DNA from: Physcousia sp015060555
GTDB lineage: Bacteria; Bacteroidota; Bacteroidia; Bacteroidales; Bacteroidaceae
Direction: 5' to 3'
Length of the DNA stretch: 64,000 nt
Assembly (NCBI GenBank): GCA_015060555.1
Contig: SUYG01000045.1
Location: 124,001 to 188,000 of the forward strand
Shown here: positions 32,102-41,640 of the stretch, piece by piece
Numbering within the stretch: position 1 is the first letter of the stretch
Layout: each line of letters starts with the position of its first letter
Translations under genes and position numbers: made by a program
The notes under the pieces: generated by a model
The model's database searches: none
Told to the model about the DNA's origin: nothing
The model's input: only the letters and a program-made list of their open reading frames with translations

Positions 32102-33400
32102 ATGAATAGCTACAATAAAGGATTCCTGTATTTTATCTGTGCCGTATCAGCAATGGGAGGACTGCTGTTTGGATACGACTGGGTAGTAATTGGCGGCGCA
32201 AAGCCGTTTTATGAACTTTACTTCGGTATTGGCGATTCGCCCGTGATGCAGGGCGTGGCTATGACAACGGCGCTGGTGGGCTGCCTGCTGGGAGCAATGG
32301 TGGCTGGAGCGGCGGCTGACAGGTATGGCCGCAAGCCGCTGCTGATGCTGTCGGCAGTGTTGTTTACGGCATCGGCTATTGCCACGGGACTGTTCAACGA
32401 CTTCACCTTATTTAATATAGCGCGTTTCGTGGGTGGCGTGGGCATCGGCGTGGCCTCGGCCTTGGCACCGATGTATATTGCCGAGGTGAGTCCGGCGGAG
32501 ATTCGCGGTCGCATGGTTAGCTGGAATCAGATGACGATCGTGCTGGGAATACTGTCGGCTCAGATTGTGAATATGCTGCTGGCACGCGATACCACCATTG
32601 CCGAGGCACAGACCTGGAATGTGGAGTGGGGCTGGCGATGGATGTTCTGGGCCGAGACGTTGCCGGCAGCGCTGTTTCTGTTGATGAGTTTCTTCATTCC
32701 TGAATCACCTGTTTATCTGCAGATGAAGTCTGCGCCCAGGACTATAGGCACTCACGCAGAGGCAGGGTTGGGCGAACTGTTCCATGGAAGATACGGAAGG
32801 GTGCTACTGTTGGGGTTGGTGATTGCTGTGTTTCAGCAGTGGTGCGGAACGAACGTGATTTTCAACTACGCTCAGGAGATATTCGTAGGTGCAGGCTTTG
32901 ATGTTGACGGGATGTTCATTAACATCGTCATCACAGGCATTGCCAATGTGCTGTTCACTTTCGTGGCACTTTACGCCATTGAGAAGTGGGGGCGCCGCAC
33001 GCTGATGCTTATTGGCGCCGGCGGGCTGGGCCTGATTTATCTGACGTTAGGCATGTGCTATTATATGGGAATGACAGGTTTCCTGATGGTGGCATTGGTC
33101 GTGGCAGCCATCTCTGTCTATGCGATGACACTGGGGCCCGTCACATGGACGCTGTTGGCGGAGATCTTCCCACACCGTGTCAGGGGCGTTGCCATGGCAA
33201 CGTGCACGTTTGCCCTGTGGGTGGGGTGCTGCACGCTCACCTTCTCATTCCCCTCGATGAATGCAGCCTTAGGCAGCAGCGGTACATTCTGGATTTACAG
33301 TGCTATCTGTATGTGTGCCTTCGTGTTTCTGTTCCGCCGTTGTCCTGAAACAAAAGGCAAGAGCTTGGAAGAAATTGAGTGTGAACTGATAAAAAAATAA
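32102..33400 (+). CDS. Sugar:proton symporter, major facilitator superfamily (XylE-like)
   Basis: 432 residues from MNSYNKGFLYFICAVSAMGGLLFGYDWVVIGGA; ATGs at 32063 and 32096 are alternatives. Twelve predicted helices with sugar-porter signatures: GGLLFGYD, the loop motif DRYGRKPLL, FVGGVGIGVASALAPMYIAEVSPAEIRGRMVSWNQ, PESPVYL, and a terminal PETKGKSLEEIE. It imports a monosaccharide such as xylose, arabinose or galactose; the substrate cannot be read from the sequence. The DUF5107 gene begins 2 nt after the stop, so the two are co-expressed. Confidence 0.87.
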   Translation: MNSYNKGFLYFICAVSAMGGLLFGYDWVVIGGAKPFYELYFGIGDSPVMQGVAMTTALVGCLLGAMVAGAAADRYGRKPLLMLSAVLFTASAIATGLFNDFTLFNIARFVGGVGIGVASALAPMYIAEVSPAEIRGRMVSWNQMTIVLGILSAQIVNMLLARDTTIAEAQTWNVEWGWRWMFWAETLPAALFLLMSFFIPESPVYLQMKSAPRTIGTHAEAGLGELFHGRYGRVLLLGLVIAVFQQWCGTNVIFNYAQEIFVGAGFDVDGMFINIVITGIANVLFTFVALYAIEKWGRRTLMLIGAGGLGLIYLTLGMCYYMGMTGFLMVALVVAAISVYAMTLGPVTWTLLAEIFPHRVRGVAMATCTFALWVGCCTLTFSFPSMNAALGSSGTFWIYSAICMCAFVFLFRRCPETKGKSLEEIECELIKK

Positions 33401-33402
33401 TC

Positions 33403-36400
33403 ATGGTTAAGGCTTGGAGAGAAGTAGTAACGATTCCCACGTATGAAGTGGGAGCACCCGAGAAGAACCCCATCTTCCTGGAGAAGAGAGTGTATCAAGG
33501 CTCAAGCGGTGTCGTCTATCCCTATCCCGTTATCGAATCAATGAGTGACGAGAAGAAAGATGTGGACTATCACGCCGTCTGGCTGGAGAATGAGTACATC
33601 AAGGTGATGGTGCTGCCCGAACTGGGTGGGCGTGTGCAGATGGCATACGACAAGATTCGTAAACGCCACTTCGTTTACTACAACCATGTGATCAAGCCCG
33701 CCCTTGTGGGGCTCGCGGGCCCTTGGATTTCTGGCGGCATCGAGTTCAACTGGCCTCAGCACCATCGCCCCAGCACCTATATGCCCGTTGATTCTACGAT
33801 TGTGGAGAACGCCGATGGATCGGTCACCGTCTGTGTCAATGAGATGGAGCGTATGTTCCATCAGAAGGGTATGGCTGGCTTTACGCTGCGCCCGGGTTGT
33901 GCTTATCTGGAGATTCAAGGTCGCGTGAGCAATCGCACAAGCCTGCCACAGACTTTCCTCTGGTGGGCCAATCCTGCTGTGGAGGTGAACGATGAGTACC
34001 AGAGTGTGTTCCCGCCCGATGTGAACGCTGTCTTCGACCATGGTAAGCGTGCAGTGTCGAGTTTCCCGATAGCTACGGGTACATATTATAAGATGGACTA
34101 TTCAGCTGGCGTTGACATCTCCAACTATAAGAACATCTTTGTACCTACCAGCTATATGGCTGTCAACTCGAAGTACGATTTCGAAGGTGGCTACGAAAAC
34201 GACACCAAGGCAGGGATGCTACATGTGGCCAGTCATCACTACTCGCCAGGGAAGAAGCAGTGGACTTGGGGAAATGGTGACTTCGGCCGTGCATGGGACC
34301 GCAACCTGACTGACGAGGCGACCCCGGAGGAAGCCGCGAAGTGGGACGTGCAGCGCCGGGGATTTCGCCCTTATATAGAGTTGATGGCGGGCGTATATAC
34401 TGAGAATCAGCCCGATTTCACATGGCTTATGCCGTATGAGGAGAAACAGTTTGTGCAATACTTCATGCCCTATCGCGAGATTGGCATTGTGAAACAGGCC
34501 ACCAAGGACTTCATATTCAATATTGAAGAAGGTGGGCATCTCAAGGTGCTTGCCACTTCGAAGCAGGAAGTTCGTCTCGTGCTGCAGAACAAGTCGGGGC
34601 AGGTGTATATAGACAAGCGTGTTACGCTGTCGCCGGAGGCCGTGCTGCAAGAAGATGTCAATGTGCAGGGTGCCAAGCTTCACGAACTGGTATTTACGAT
34701 TCTCTCACTGCAGACTTCCCATCCGTCGCCGCTGTTGATGTGGTGTGCCGAGGATGATGAAATCCGACCGATCCCCGATGCCGCAGAAGCGGCACTGTCG
34801 CCACAAGATACCAAGACCAACGACCAGCTTTATTTGACCGGTCTCCATCTGGAGCAGTACCGTCATGCAACATGGTCTGCACTTGACTACTACGAGGAGG
34901 CGCTGCGCCGCGATCCTAATGATGTCCGTTGCTTGAACCAGATGGGGCTGTGGTATCTGCGTCGCGGACGTTTCAGTAAGGCTGAGGAGTACCTGCGTCG
35001 TGCTGTAAGAATCTGGCAGAAGCGCAATCCGAACCCCTATGACGGCGAGGCTATCTTCAATCTTGCACTCGCCCTGAAATACCAGGGCCTTTCCCACGAT
35101 GCTTACCAACTGTTTTGGAAGTCCACGTGGAATAAGGCGTGGGCTGATGCCGGCTATTTCGAGGCTGCGTGTGTCAGCGTGAGTGAGGCGCGCTATGACG
35201 ATGCACTCGACGAGGTGGAACGTGCATTGCAGTTCAACGCCAACAACCACAAGGCACGTGCCTTGAAAGCTTCTGTCCTGCGAAAACTGGAACGTTATGA
35301 CGAGGCTTTAGGATGGATTGCTGAATCGTATGATAAAGACCACTTTAACTATGGATGTATGTTTGAGGAGTCTTTACTCTCAGGTGACCAGGAGCCGCTG
35401 AGCCGCATGACTAGCCTGATGCATGGGAATGCTTACAATTACCACGAACTGGCCCTTGACTACGCCCAGGCGGGACTATGGAAGGAGTGTATAGAGGTGC
35501 TTAGCCTGGAGGGTGCACAGAACCACCCGATGACCTATTATTATATGGGCTATGCCCTGGCCATGATGGGCGAAACGGATGAGGCCAAGGCCTGCTTCGT
35601 GAAGGCTGAGGAAACAGATCCTTACTGTTGCTTCCCCAATCGTCTGGAGGATGTCCTTGCACTGGAGTGTGCAAAGAACTTGAATCCAGCAGGTGCCAAG
35701 GCTCCATATTACCTGGGCTGTCTGTTTTACGACAAGCGCCAGTATGATGTGGCCGTCGAGAACTGGGAGCGCTCCTCAGAACTTGATGCCACGTTCCCAA
35801 GCGTATGGCGCAACCTTGCTCTGGCGCGATTCAATAAGCAGAACAAGCAGCAGGATGCGCTGGCGATGATGGAAAAAGCTTTTGCCCTTGATGAGACGGA
35901 CTCACGTATCCTCATGGAACTCGACCAACTCTACAAGCGGCTGCAGAAGCCTCATGCAGAACGTCTGGCCTTCCTACAGAGATACCCGGAACTGATAGCT
36001 CAGCGCGACGACCTCGTCTTGGAAGAAATCACGTTGCTGAACCAATTGGGCTGCTATGAAGAGGCTAAGAAGAAACTTGATGCTCACATCTTCCACCCGT
36101 GGGAAGGAGGTGAGGGTAAGGTGTCTGCGCAGTACCAGATATGTCGTGTAGAATTAGCGTTAAAAGCATTGGAATCCAAAGATTTTGAGGAGGCGGTAAG
36201 CCTGCTGCGTGAGTGCCTGGAATATCCCAGCCATCTCGGTGAAGGCAAACTCTATGGCGCTCAGGAGAACGACTTCTACTATCTGTTAGGCGTGGCCTAT
36301 GAGGGCCTTGGTCAGCAGAATAAGGCTGTTGCGTGCTGGGAAGAGGCCACTAAGGGACCTCAGGAGCCTGCCGCTGCCATGTACTACAACGATGCCAAAC

Positions 36401-36726
36401 CAGACAAGATTTTCTATCAGGGCATGGCACTATTGAAACTAGGGCGCACCGACGAGGCTCACGGACGTTTCTACAAGCTCATCAACTACGGCAAACAGCA
36501 CATCTTCGAGAAGCAGGTTATGGACTACTTTGCCGTTTCGCTGCCTGATCTGCTGATTTGGGAAGACTCGCTCGACACGAAGAACCAGATTCACTGCAAG
36601 TATATGTTAGCCCTTGGCTACTACGGCATGGGCGAAAGACAAAAGGCTGAAAAGTTCCTGGAAGAAGTAGAGACGATGGATGGCAATCATCTTGGGATTA
36701 TGCAGTTTCGTAACTTTATCCGCTGA
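33403..36726 (+). CDS. DUF5107 domain protein with C-terminal tetratricopeptide repeats
   Basis: 1107 residues, no signal peptide. Residues about 15-430 form the DUF5107 region (VMVLPELGGRVQMAYDKIRKRHFVYYN, GPWISGGIEFNWPQHHRPSTYMPVD, YEEKQFVQYFMPYREIG), which resembles galactose-mutarotase/lyase-type beta-sandwich proteins. From about 480 onward there are many TPR-like helical pairs (ALDYYEEALRRDPNDVRCLNQMGLWYLRRGRFSKAEEYLRRA and others). Such proteins occur beside sugar transporters and sugar-use genes in Bacteroidota, and the 2-nt spacing from an MFS sugar symporter repeats that link. A role in handling the imported sugar is inferred; no catalytic residue can be named. Confidence 0.8.
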   Translation: MVKAWREVVTIPTYEVGAPEKNPIFLEKRVYQGSSGVVYPYPVIESMSDEKKDVDYHAVWLENEYIKVMVLPELGGRVQMAYDKIRKRHFVYYNHVIKPALVGLAGPWISGGIEFNWPQHHRPSTYMPVDSTIVENADGSVTVCVNEMERMFHQKGMAGFTLRPGCAYLEIQGRVSNRTSLPQTFLWWANPAVEVNDEYQSVFPPDVNAVFDHGKRAVSSFPIATGTYYKMDYSAGVDISNYKNIFVPTSYMAVNSKYDFEGGYENDTKAGMLHVASHHYSPGKKQWTWGNGDFGRAWDRNLTDEATPEEAAKWDVQRRGFRPYIELMAGVYTENQPDFTWLMPYEEKQFVQYFMPYREIGIVKQATKDFIFNIEEGGHLKVLATSKQEVRLVLQNKSGQVYIDKRVTLSPEAVLQEDVNVQGAKLHELVFTILSLQTSHPSPLLMWCAEDDEIRPIPDAAEAALSPQDTKTNDQLYLTGLHLEQYRHATWSALDYYEEALRRDPNDVRCLNQMGLWYLRRGRFSKAEEYLRRAVRIWQKRNPNPYDGEAIFNLALALKYQGLSHDAYQLFWKSTWNKAWADAGYFEAACVSVSEARYDDALDEVERALQFNANNHKARALKASVLRKLERYDEALGWIAESYDKDHFNYGCMFEESLLSGDQEPLSRMTSLMHGNAYNYHELALDYAQAGLWKECIEVLSLEGAQNHPMTYYYMGYALAMMGETDEAKACFVKAEETDPYCCFPNRLEDVLALECAKNLNPAGAKAPYYLGCLFYDKRQYDVAVENWERSSELDATFPSVWRNLALARFNKQNKQQDALAMMEKAFALDETDSRILMELDQLYKRLQKPHAERLAFLQRYPELIAQRDDLVLEEITLLNQLGCYEEAKKKLDAHIFHPWEGGEGKVSAQYQICRVELALKALESKDFEEAVSLLRECLEYPSHLGEGKLYGAQENDFYYLLGVAYEGLGQQNKAVACWEEATKGPQEPAAAMYYNDAKPDKIFYQGMALLKLGRTDEAHGRFYKLINYGKQHIFEKQVMDYFAVSLPDLLIWEDSLDTKNQIHCKYMLALGYYGMGERQKAEKFLEEVETMDGNHLGIMQFRNFIR

Positions 36727-36775
36727 AAAAATGTTTAAAAAGCCTTAAAACCTTGCGTGAATCGCTAAAGGTTTG

Positions 36776-36783
36776 TACCTTTG
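36776..36783 (+). promoter_or_regulatory. -7 promoter box of tRNA-Gly
   Basis: TACCTTTG followed by CAG, 20 nt before the mature tRNA 5' end. Confidence 0.6.
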
Positions 36784-36803
36784 CAGTCGCATTTCGCAAG
36801 ATT

Positions 36804-36876
36804 GCGATAGTAGCTCAGTTGGTAGAGCATTGGCTTCCCAAGCCGAGGGTCGCGGGTTCGAGTCCCGTCTATCGCT
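36804..36876 (+). tRNA. tRNA-Gly (anticodon CCC)
   Basis: Complete cloverleaf: acceptor GCGATAG/CTATCGC, D stem GCTC/GAGC with AGTTGGTA loop, anticodon stem TTGGC/GCCGA around loop TTCCCAA (anticodon CCC), and T arm GCGGG-TTCGAGT-CCCGT. The discriminator base is T and the CCA end is not encoded. It reads GGG codons. Confidence 0.95.
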
Positions 36877-36884
36877 CGAAACCC

Positions 36885-36930
36885 ATTAACAGATTAACAT
36901 AGAAGTATGCTAAGTTGTTAATCTGTTAAT
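36885..36930. terminator. 15-bp inverted repeat after tRNA-Gly
   Basis: ATTAACAGATTAACA (36885-36899) pairs perfectly with 36916-36930 around a 16-nt loop, 8 nt past the tRNA. There is no strong T run after the stem, so it may be a processing or termination hairpin. TCATCCG-type short direct repeats follow up to the rarA start. Confidence 0.5.
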
Positions 36931-36960
36931 TCATTCATCCGTTCATCCGCTCATCCATCA

Positions 36961-38232
36961 GTGAAACCCTTAGCAGAACGAATGCGTCCCGTTACGCTTG
37001 ACGGGTATATCGGTCAACAACATCTTGTTGGCCGTGATGCTGTTTTGCGTCGCATGATTGAGAGCGGGCGCATCTCCAGCTTTATTCTGTGGGGCCCGCC
37101 GGGCGTAGGAAAAACAACGTTGGCGCAGATTATTGCACACACACTTGAGACGCCTTTCTACACGTTGTCGGCCGTAACCAGTGGCGTGAAGGAGGTTCGT
37201 GAGGTGATTGAGCGTGCCAAAGGGAATCGCTTCTTCCAACAGAACAGCCCAATCCTGTTTATCGACGAAATTCATCGCTTCTCGAAATCCCAGCAGGACT
37301 CACTGCTTGGTGCCGTGGAGCAGGGTGTGGTGACGCTCATTGGAGCCACTACTGAGAATCCGTCTTTCGAGGTGATTAGGCCGTTGTTGTCGCGCTGTGC
37401 CGTTTATGTCCTGAAATCGCTGGGCAAGGAGGACTTGCTGCAGTTGGTGGACCGCGCTATTCATGAGGATGTGGAACTGAAACAGAAGCAGATTAGCGTG
37501 AAGGAGACTGACGCACTGCTGCGTTACAGTGGTGGCGATGCTCGTAAGTTGCTGAACATATTGGAACTGGTGACGGATACGGGCAGTGAGGCTCGCCCCC
37601 TTGAAATCACGGACCAGCTGGTGGCTGACCGCCTGCAGCAGAATCCTTTGGCCTATGACAAAGGTGGCGAGATGCATTATGACATCATTTCGGCGTTCAT
37701 CAAGAGCATCCGGGGCAGCGACCCTGATGGTGCCATCTATTGGCTTGCACGCATGATTGAAGGTGGCGAAGACCCGGCTTTCATCGCTCGTCGTCTGGTC
37801 ATCTCGGCTTCAGAAGATATCGGACTGGCAAATCCCAACGCGTTGCTGCTGGCCAACGCTGCCTTCGACACGGTGATGAAGATAGGGTGGCCTGAGGGGC
37901 GCATTCCCTTGGCCGAAGCTACCATCTATCTGGCTACATCGCCCAAGAGCAATTCGGCATATATGGCTATCAATGATGCCATCGCGTTCGTGAAGCAAAC
38001 GGGTAATCAACCTGTTCCCCTACACCTGCGCAATGCGCCTACGGAACTGATGGAAGAGCTGGGCTATGCCAAGGGCTACAAATATGCACACGACTACGAA
38101 GGCCATTTCGTGGATCAGCAGTTCTTGCCCGACGGCGTCACCCAACGTTTCTGGCATGCACAGCAGAATCCTGCCGAGAGTAAACTTCACGAGCGCATGA
38201 TCCAGCTGTGGGGAGAAAGGTATAAGAGTTAG
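36961..38232 (+). CDS. rarA: Replication-associated recombination protein A (RarA/MgsA)
   Basis: 423 residues from a GTG start. AAA+ clamp-loader-like ATPase acting at stalled forks with SSB and RecA. Walker A LWGPPGVGKTTLAQ, Walker B LFIDEIHRFSKSQQD, sensor 1 GATTENPSFEV, arginine-finger region LLSRCAVY, and the C-terminal tetramerisation domain (YDIISAFIKSIRGSDPDGAIYWLARMIEGGEDPAFIARRLVI...EDIGLANPNAL). Length is normal. The upstream 30 bp (TCATCCG direct repeats) contain no better start. Confidence 0.93.
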   Translation: MKPLAERMRPVTLDGYIGQQHLVGRDAVLRRMIESGRISSFILWGPPGVGKTTLAQIIAHTLETPFYTLSAVTSGVKEVREVIERAKGNRFFQQNSPILFIDEIHRFSKSQQDSLLGAVEQGVVTLIGATTENPSFEVIRPLLSRCAVYVLKSLGKEDLLQLVDRAIHEDVELKQKQISVKETDALLRYSGGDARKLLNILELVTDTGSEARPLEITDQLVADRLQQNPLAYDKGGEMHYDIISAFIKSIRGSDPDGAIYWLARMIEGGEDPAFIARRLVISASEDIGLANPNALLLANAAFDTVMKIGWPEGRIPLAEATIYLATSPKSNSAYMAINDAIAFVKQTGNQPVPLHLRNAPTELMEELGYAKGYKYAHDYEGHFVDQQFLPDGVTQRFWHAQQNPAESKLHERMIQLWGERYKS

Positions 38233-38254
38233 CTGAGTGTTGAGAGGGGGGGGA

Positions 38255-39133
38255 CTATTTCAGGCACAGGTAGTAGCCGAGTTTATAGAATTGGAAGAGG
38301 GGTAGGAGGGGATGACTGCCCAGCAGGTTCTTGCGAATGGGACGACGCAGGAGTTTGAACAGCAGGCGCACGGCCCACGTCATTTTGGTTTCCTGAAGAT
38401 GACGTGCCACTCTCACGATACCGTTGCCGTCCGATGGTATACTGCTTGATATCTTGTGGAGCGAGTGCATGGCAATCTCGGTCTTCTCTAAGAATTCGCT
38501 GTTTGTGTCTAATCCGTTGTGAATGAGAGGGTCTTCGATATGTAGGACAGCGATGCGGTGTCGCTCCAGTTCCAAACCGAACATAACATCTTCGTAGCCG
38601 TACTTGTCGCAGTGTTCATTGAAGCGAATCTGAAGAAATACATCGCGCCGAACGAGTAGGTTGAAGGTGGTGATGTGGTGGTGCGGAAATTCGCTGCGCT
38701 GGTCCGCCGAACGTTTCGTGTCGGCATCCATTTCATATTTGTAGCGAAGCATCTTCTCTGGCGAAGGCTTGGCATCAGGGTGGTACAGTCCTCCGCAGAC
38801 AGCCGGGGCCATGGTTCCTGTGTGGAGGGCTATACTAAGGGAGAACGTGGGAGGTACTTCGGCATCGGCATCAATGAACCACAGCCATTCTCCATGGGAG
38901 GCATCGGCAAGATGGTTGCGGATGATGGCACGTCCTTGATTGACGGTCTCGTGCATCACGCTCACGTGGCTGAGTTGTTCCACTTCGGCAAACCATTCGG
39001 TATTGTTGGTAGAGGCGTCGTCGCCGATGATGATTTCAGCTTCAACACCTTCTTCCTGTGCCAAGCGATGGAGATCACACACTAATGCGCGCGCGTTATA
39101 ATTATAGGTGGGGATGAGAATAGATAGTTTCAT
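38255..39133 (-). CDS. Glycosyltransferase family 2
   Basis: 292 residues. GT-A fold: MKLSILIPTYNYNARALV at the N-terminus, nucleotide-binding IIIGDDAST, DXD-like FIDADAEVPP, and GYEDVMFGLELERHRIAVLHIEDP corresponding to the ED motif near the catalytic base. A C-terminal hydrophobic end may touch the membrane. It would add a sugar to a surface polysaccharide or lipid; donor and acceptor are unknown. Its start overlaps the aldose epimerase stop by 4 nt, so the two are translationally coupled. Confidence 0.85.
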   Translation of the reverse strand: MKLSILIPTYNYNARALVCDLHRLAQEEGVEAEIIIGDDASTNNTEWFAEVEQLSHVSVMHETVNQGRAIIRNHLADASHGEWLWFIDADAEVPPTFSLSIALHTGTMAPAVCGGLYHPDAKPSPEKMLRYKYEMDADTKRSADQRSEFPHHHITTFNLLVRRDVFLQIRFNEHCDKYGYEDVMFGLELERHRIAVLHIEDPLIHNGLDTNSEFLEKTEIAMHSLHKISSSIPSDGNGIVRVARHLQETKMTWAVRLLFKLLRRPIRKNLLGSHPLLPLFQFYKLGYYLCLK

Positions 39134-40032
39134 TCGATCATGATTTCATAGGCGGTGCTCCAAGTCTCACCGGGAGCCACGCATTCAATGAATTGACGGT
39201 TAGAGAAGTCGCTTGTGTAGCCTGTTGGGTCGCAGCAACCGTGCCATGGTTCGATACACATGAAGGGCGCACGGCCGTTGTTGGGAGACCACAGTGCCGT
39301 GATGGGCATAGAGTGGCGCATGGTGACGAGCGGACGTCCGTCCTTGTCGTGCAATGTGATGCGATTGAGGCGGCCTGTGGCTTCCAGAATGGTGTCACAC
39401 AGGAAGGTATCATTAGTCAGTGGAAGCAGACCGTCTGCCGGAATCTCCACGTCGAAGGTTGTGGCATCGGCATAGCCGCCAGGGGCAATCTTGGTACTGA
39501 CGAGTGGACTGTCGGCGTTGAAGGAGAGGAAGCCATGGACTTCGTCATCGGGATTGTAATGGGGGTACATGAACGCGGGATGAGCGCCAATTTGGAAGGG
39601 CATAACGCGTGTGTCGAGGTTCGTGACGCTCCAGGAAACTGTCAGAACGTTACGCAGAAGTGTGTAGTCGATGCGCAACTCGAAGTTGAAGGGCCAAAGA
39701 CGGAGGCTCTCCTCGTTGGATCGAACGCTGAACGCCAAGTGGCGGTCTTCGTCCACAATCTTCGTGAAGAGCATATCCCGAGCGAAACCGTGTTGGAAAA
39801 TTTCGTAACTTTTATCGCCGAAATGCGCCGTGTTCTCCCACAAGCGACCTACGATGGGAAAGAGTATGGGCGCACGACGTCCCCAGTAAGTCGGGTCGCC
39901 CTGCCAGAGATATTCGGTGGGCGCAGCTACACGTCGGATGCTTTGCAGTTCTGCACCTATTGGTGCAATCTCAATCTCGATGATTCCATTGGACAAATAT
40001 TCCATCGTTTCATTTTTTATGATTACACTCAT
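39130..40032 (-). CDS. Aldose 1-epimerase family protein (galactose mutarotase-like)
   Basis: 300 residues of the aldose epimerase fold: IAPIGAELQSIRRV, YLWQGDPTYWGRRAPILFPIVGRLW, conserved His in QHGFARDM, and AHPAFMYPH with the second conserved His. The sequence is closer to the YeaD/LACX subgroup (hexose-6-phosphate epimerase-like) than to GalM. Start at 40032 (MSVIIKNE) or Met10 at 40005. The promoter box is 13 nt upstream of the first ATG, which would give a very short leader. It is followed by an overlapping glycosyltransferase gene. Confidence 0.85.
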   Translation of the reverse strand: MSVIIKNETMEYLSNGIIEIEIAPIGAELQSIRRVAAPTEYLWQGDPTYWGRRAPILFPIVGRLWENTAHFGDKSYEIFQHGFARDMLFTKIVDEDRHLAFSVRSNEESLRLWPFNFELRIDYTLLRNVLTVSWSVTNLDTRVMPFQIGAHPAFMYPHYNPDDEVHGFLSFNADSPLVSTKIAPGGYADATTFDVEIPADGLLPLTNDTFLCDTILEATGRLNRITLHDKDGRPLVTMRHSMPITALWSPNNGRAPFMCIEPWHGCCDPTGYTSDFSNRQFIECVAPGETWSTAYEIMIE

Positions 40033-40044
40033 GTTTCAATGCTG

Positions 40045-40052
40045 CAAAGATA
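40045..40052 (-). promoter_or_regulatory. -7 promoter box of the aldose epimerase-glycosyltransferase pair
   Basis: TATCTTTG followed by CAGCAT on the minus strand. It opposes the MATE-gene promoter box about 85 bp away, so the intergenic region carries two divergent promoters. Confidence 0.6.
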
Positions 40053-40137
40053 GTGATTTCTGATGTTCGAACATCATTCTTAGCCTTTTTTTTACAGAAA
40101 AAGGGTCATTTGTAGATGAAGTATCCCTTTTTTTGAG

Positions 40138-40145
40138 TAATTTTG
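40138..40145 (+). promoter_or_regulatory. -7 promoter box of the MATE gene
   Basis: TAATTTTG followed by CGCC, 16 nt before the ATG at 40162. Confidence 0.5.
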
Positions 40146-40161
40146 CGCCGTAAAACAGGCA

Positions 40162-41640
40162 ATGAGCACGCTTAGCAAGAAAGACGAACTGCTTTTACGC
40201 ATTCGCGATCACGGGAAGTTATCTACAGCTGAACAGCTGCGGCTGACTTTGTTGTTGTCGTTTCCTGCCATCGTGGCACAACTCTCCACCATCCTCATGT
40301 TTTATATCGACGATGCGATGGTGGGCTCGTTGGGTGCACAGGCTTCGGCCAGCATTGGCATCATTGCCACGACGACGTGGCTGTTCTGGAGCATCATCTC
40401 ATGTGTGGCTACAGGGTTCTCGGTGCAGGTGGCTCATCTCGTGGGCGCCAATAACCTGTCCCGCGCCCGTGATGTCTTTCGACAGAGCCTGTTGGCGGCC
40501 ATCGTGGTGTCAGCTATCACGATGACGGTGGGAGTGCTCATCTCCGGCTCATTGCCGTTATGGTTAGGTGGCGGCGAGGATATTGCTGTCGATGCCTCGA
40601 TCTACTTCTTCATTTTTATTTTGGGCACTCCGATGGCGATGATCAATATGCTGTCGAGTTCCATGCTTCGCTGCGCGGGAAACATCAAAGTTCCATCGGT
40701 GGCCAATGTGGTGATGTGCGTGTTGGACGTAGTCTTCAACTTCTTCCTGATACTGCCGTCCCGCTCTGTGTCTTTCACATTCCTCTCTTTCAATGTTTAC
40801 TTGTCCATCCCTGGTGCTGGTTTGGGCGTGGCTGGTGCCGCACTTGGTACGGTGACGGCAGAGGTGCTCTGTGCAAGCTATTTGTTCTGGTATGCCTCCA
40901 CACGCTGTCCTGAGTTGCGGCTGAAGGGTTCCCCCGGTTCTTATATGCCAGAGAGCGCCATTCTACGTAAAGCTGTCGATATTGCAGGCCCCGTCTTCCT
41001 TCAGCGTGCTTTGATGAATGCCGCACAGATTGTTACTACGATTATCGTGGCTCCACTCGGTGCTATTGCTATTGCTGCCAACACCCTGGGAATCACAGCA
41101 GAAAGCTTATGCTATATGCCAGGCTATGGCATTGGCGAGGCGGCTACGACGTTGGTGGGGCAGAGCTATGGCGCCAAGCGTTACCGGCTTACCGAACGTT
41201 TCGCGTGGATGACCACGCTGTTGGGGATGGGTGTGATGACGCTGATGGGATTGATTATGTACATTGCGGCACCGCTGATGATGGCTTCCTTGACACCAGA
41301 CGAGATGGTGCGCCAGTTGGGTGTAGAATGCTTGCGCATAGAGGCTTGGGCTGAACCCGGCTTTGCAGCCAGCATCGTGGCCATGAGCTGTTTCATCGGT
41401 GTCGGCGACACAAAGAGACCTGCATTCATGAACCTCTTCTCCATGTGGTTCGTGCGTGTCACGCTGGCTGCGCTGCTGGCGCCCAAATACGGGTTGCACG
41501 GCGTTTGGATGGGAATGGCCATCGAGCTGACGTTCCGTGGCGTAATTTTCCTGGTAAGGCTGAAATGGGAGAACTGGATGAAGATAAAACCTCAGTCTCT
41601 CCCCCAAGAAACTGTCTCGCAGAGGGCGATAAATGAATGA
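40162..41640 (+). CDS. MATE family multidrug efflux transporter
   Basis: 492 residues, 12 predicted helices in two similar halves: LLLSFPAIVAQLSTILMFYIDDAMVGSLGAQASASIGI in the first and FLQRALMNAAQIVTTIIVAPLGAIAIAANTLGI...GYGIGEAATTLVGQSYGAKR in the second, the usual MATE signatures. It would export cationic drugs or metabolites using Na+ or H+. The DUF3737 start overlaps its stop by 8 nt, suggesting coupled translation with the DUF3737-MalY pair. Confidence 0.9.
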   Translation: MSTLSKKDELLLRIRDHGKLSTAEQLRLTLLLSFPAIVAQLSTILMFYIDDAMVGSLGAQASASIGIIATTTWLFWSIISCVATGFSVQVAHLVGANNLSRARDVFRQSLLAAIVVSAITMTVGVLISGSLPLWLGGGEDIAVDASIYFFIFILGTPMAMINMLSSSMLRCAGNIKVPSVANVVMCVLDVVFNFFLILPSRSVSFTFLSFNVYLSIPGAGLGVAGAALGTVTAEVLCASYLFWYASTRCPELRLKGSPGSYMPESAILRKAVDIAGPVFLQRALMNAAQIVTTIIVAPLGAIAIAANTLGITAESLCYMPGYGIGEAATTLVGQSYGAKRYRLTERFAWMTTLLGMGVMTLMGLIMYIAAPLMMASLTPDEMVRQLGVECLRIEAWAEPGFAASIVAMSCFIGVGDTKRPAFMNLFSMWFVRVTLAALLAPKYGLHGVWMGMAIELTFRGVIFLVRLKWENWMKIKPQSLPQETVSQRAINE

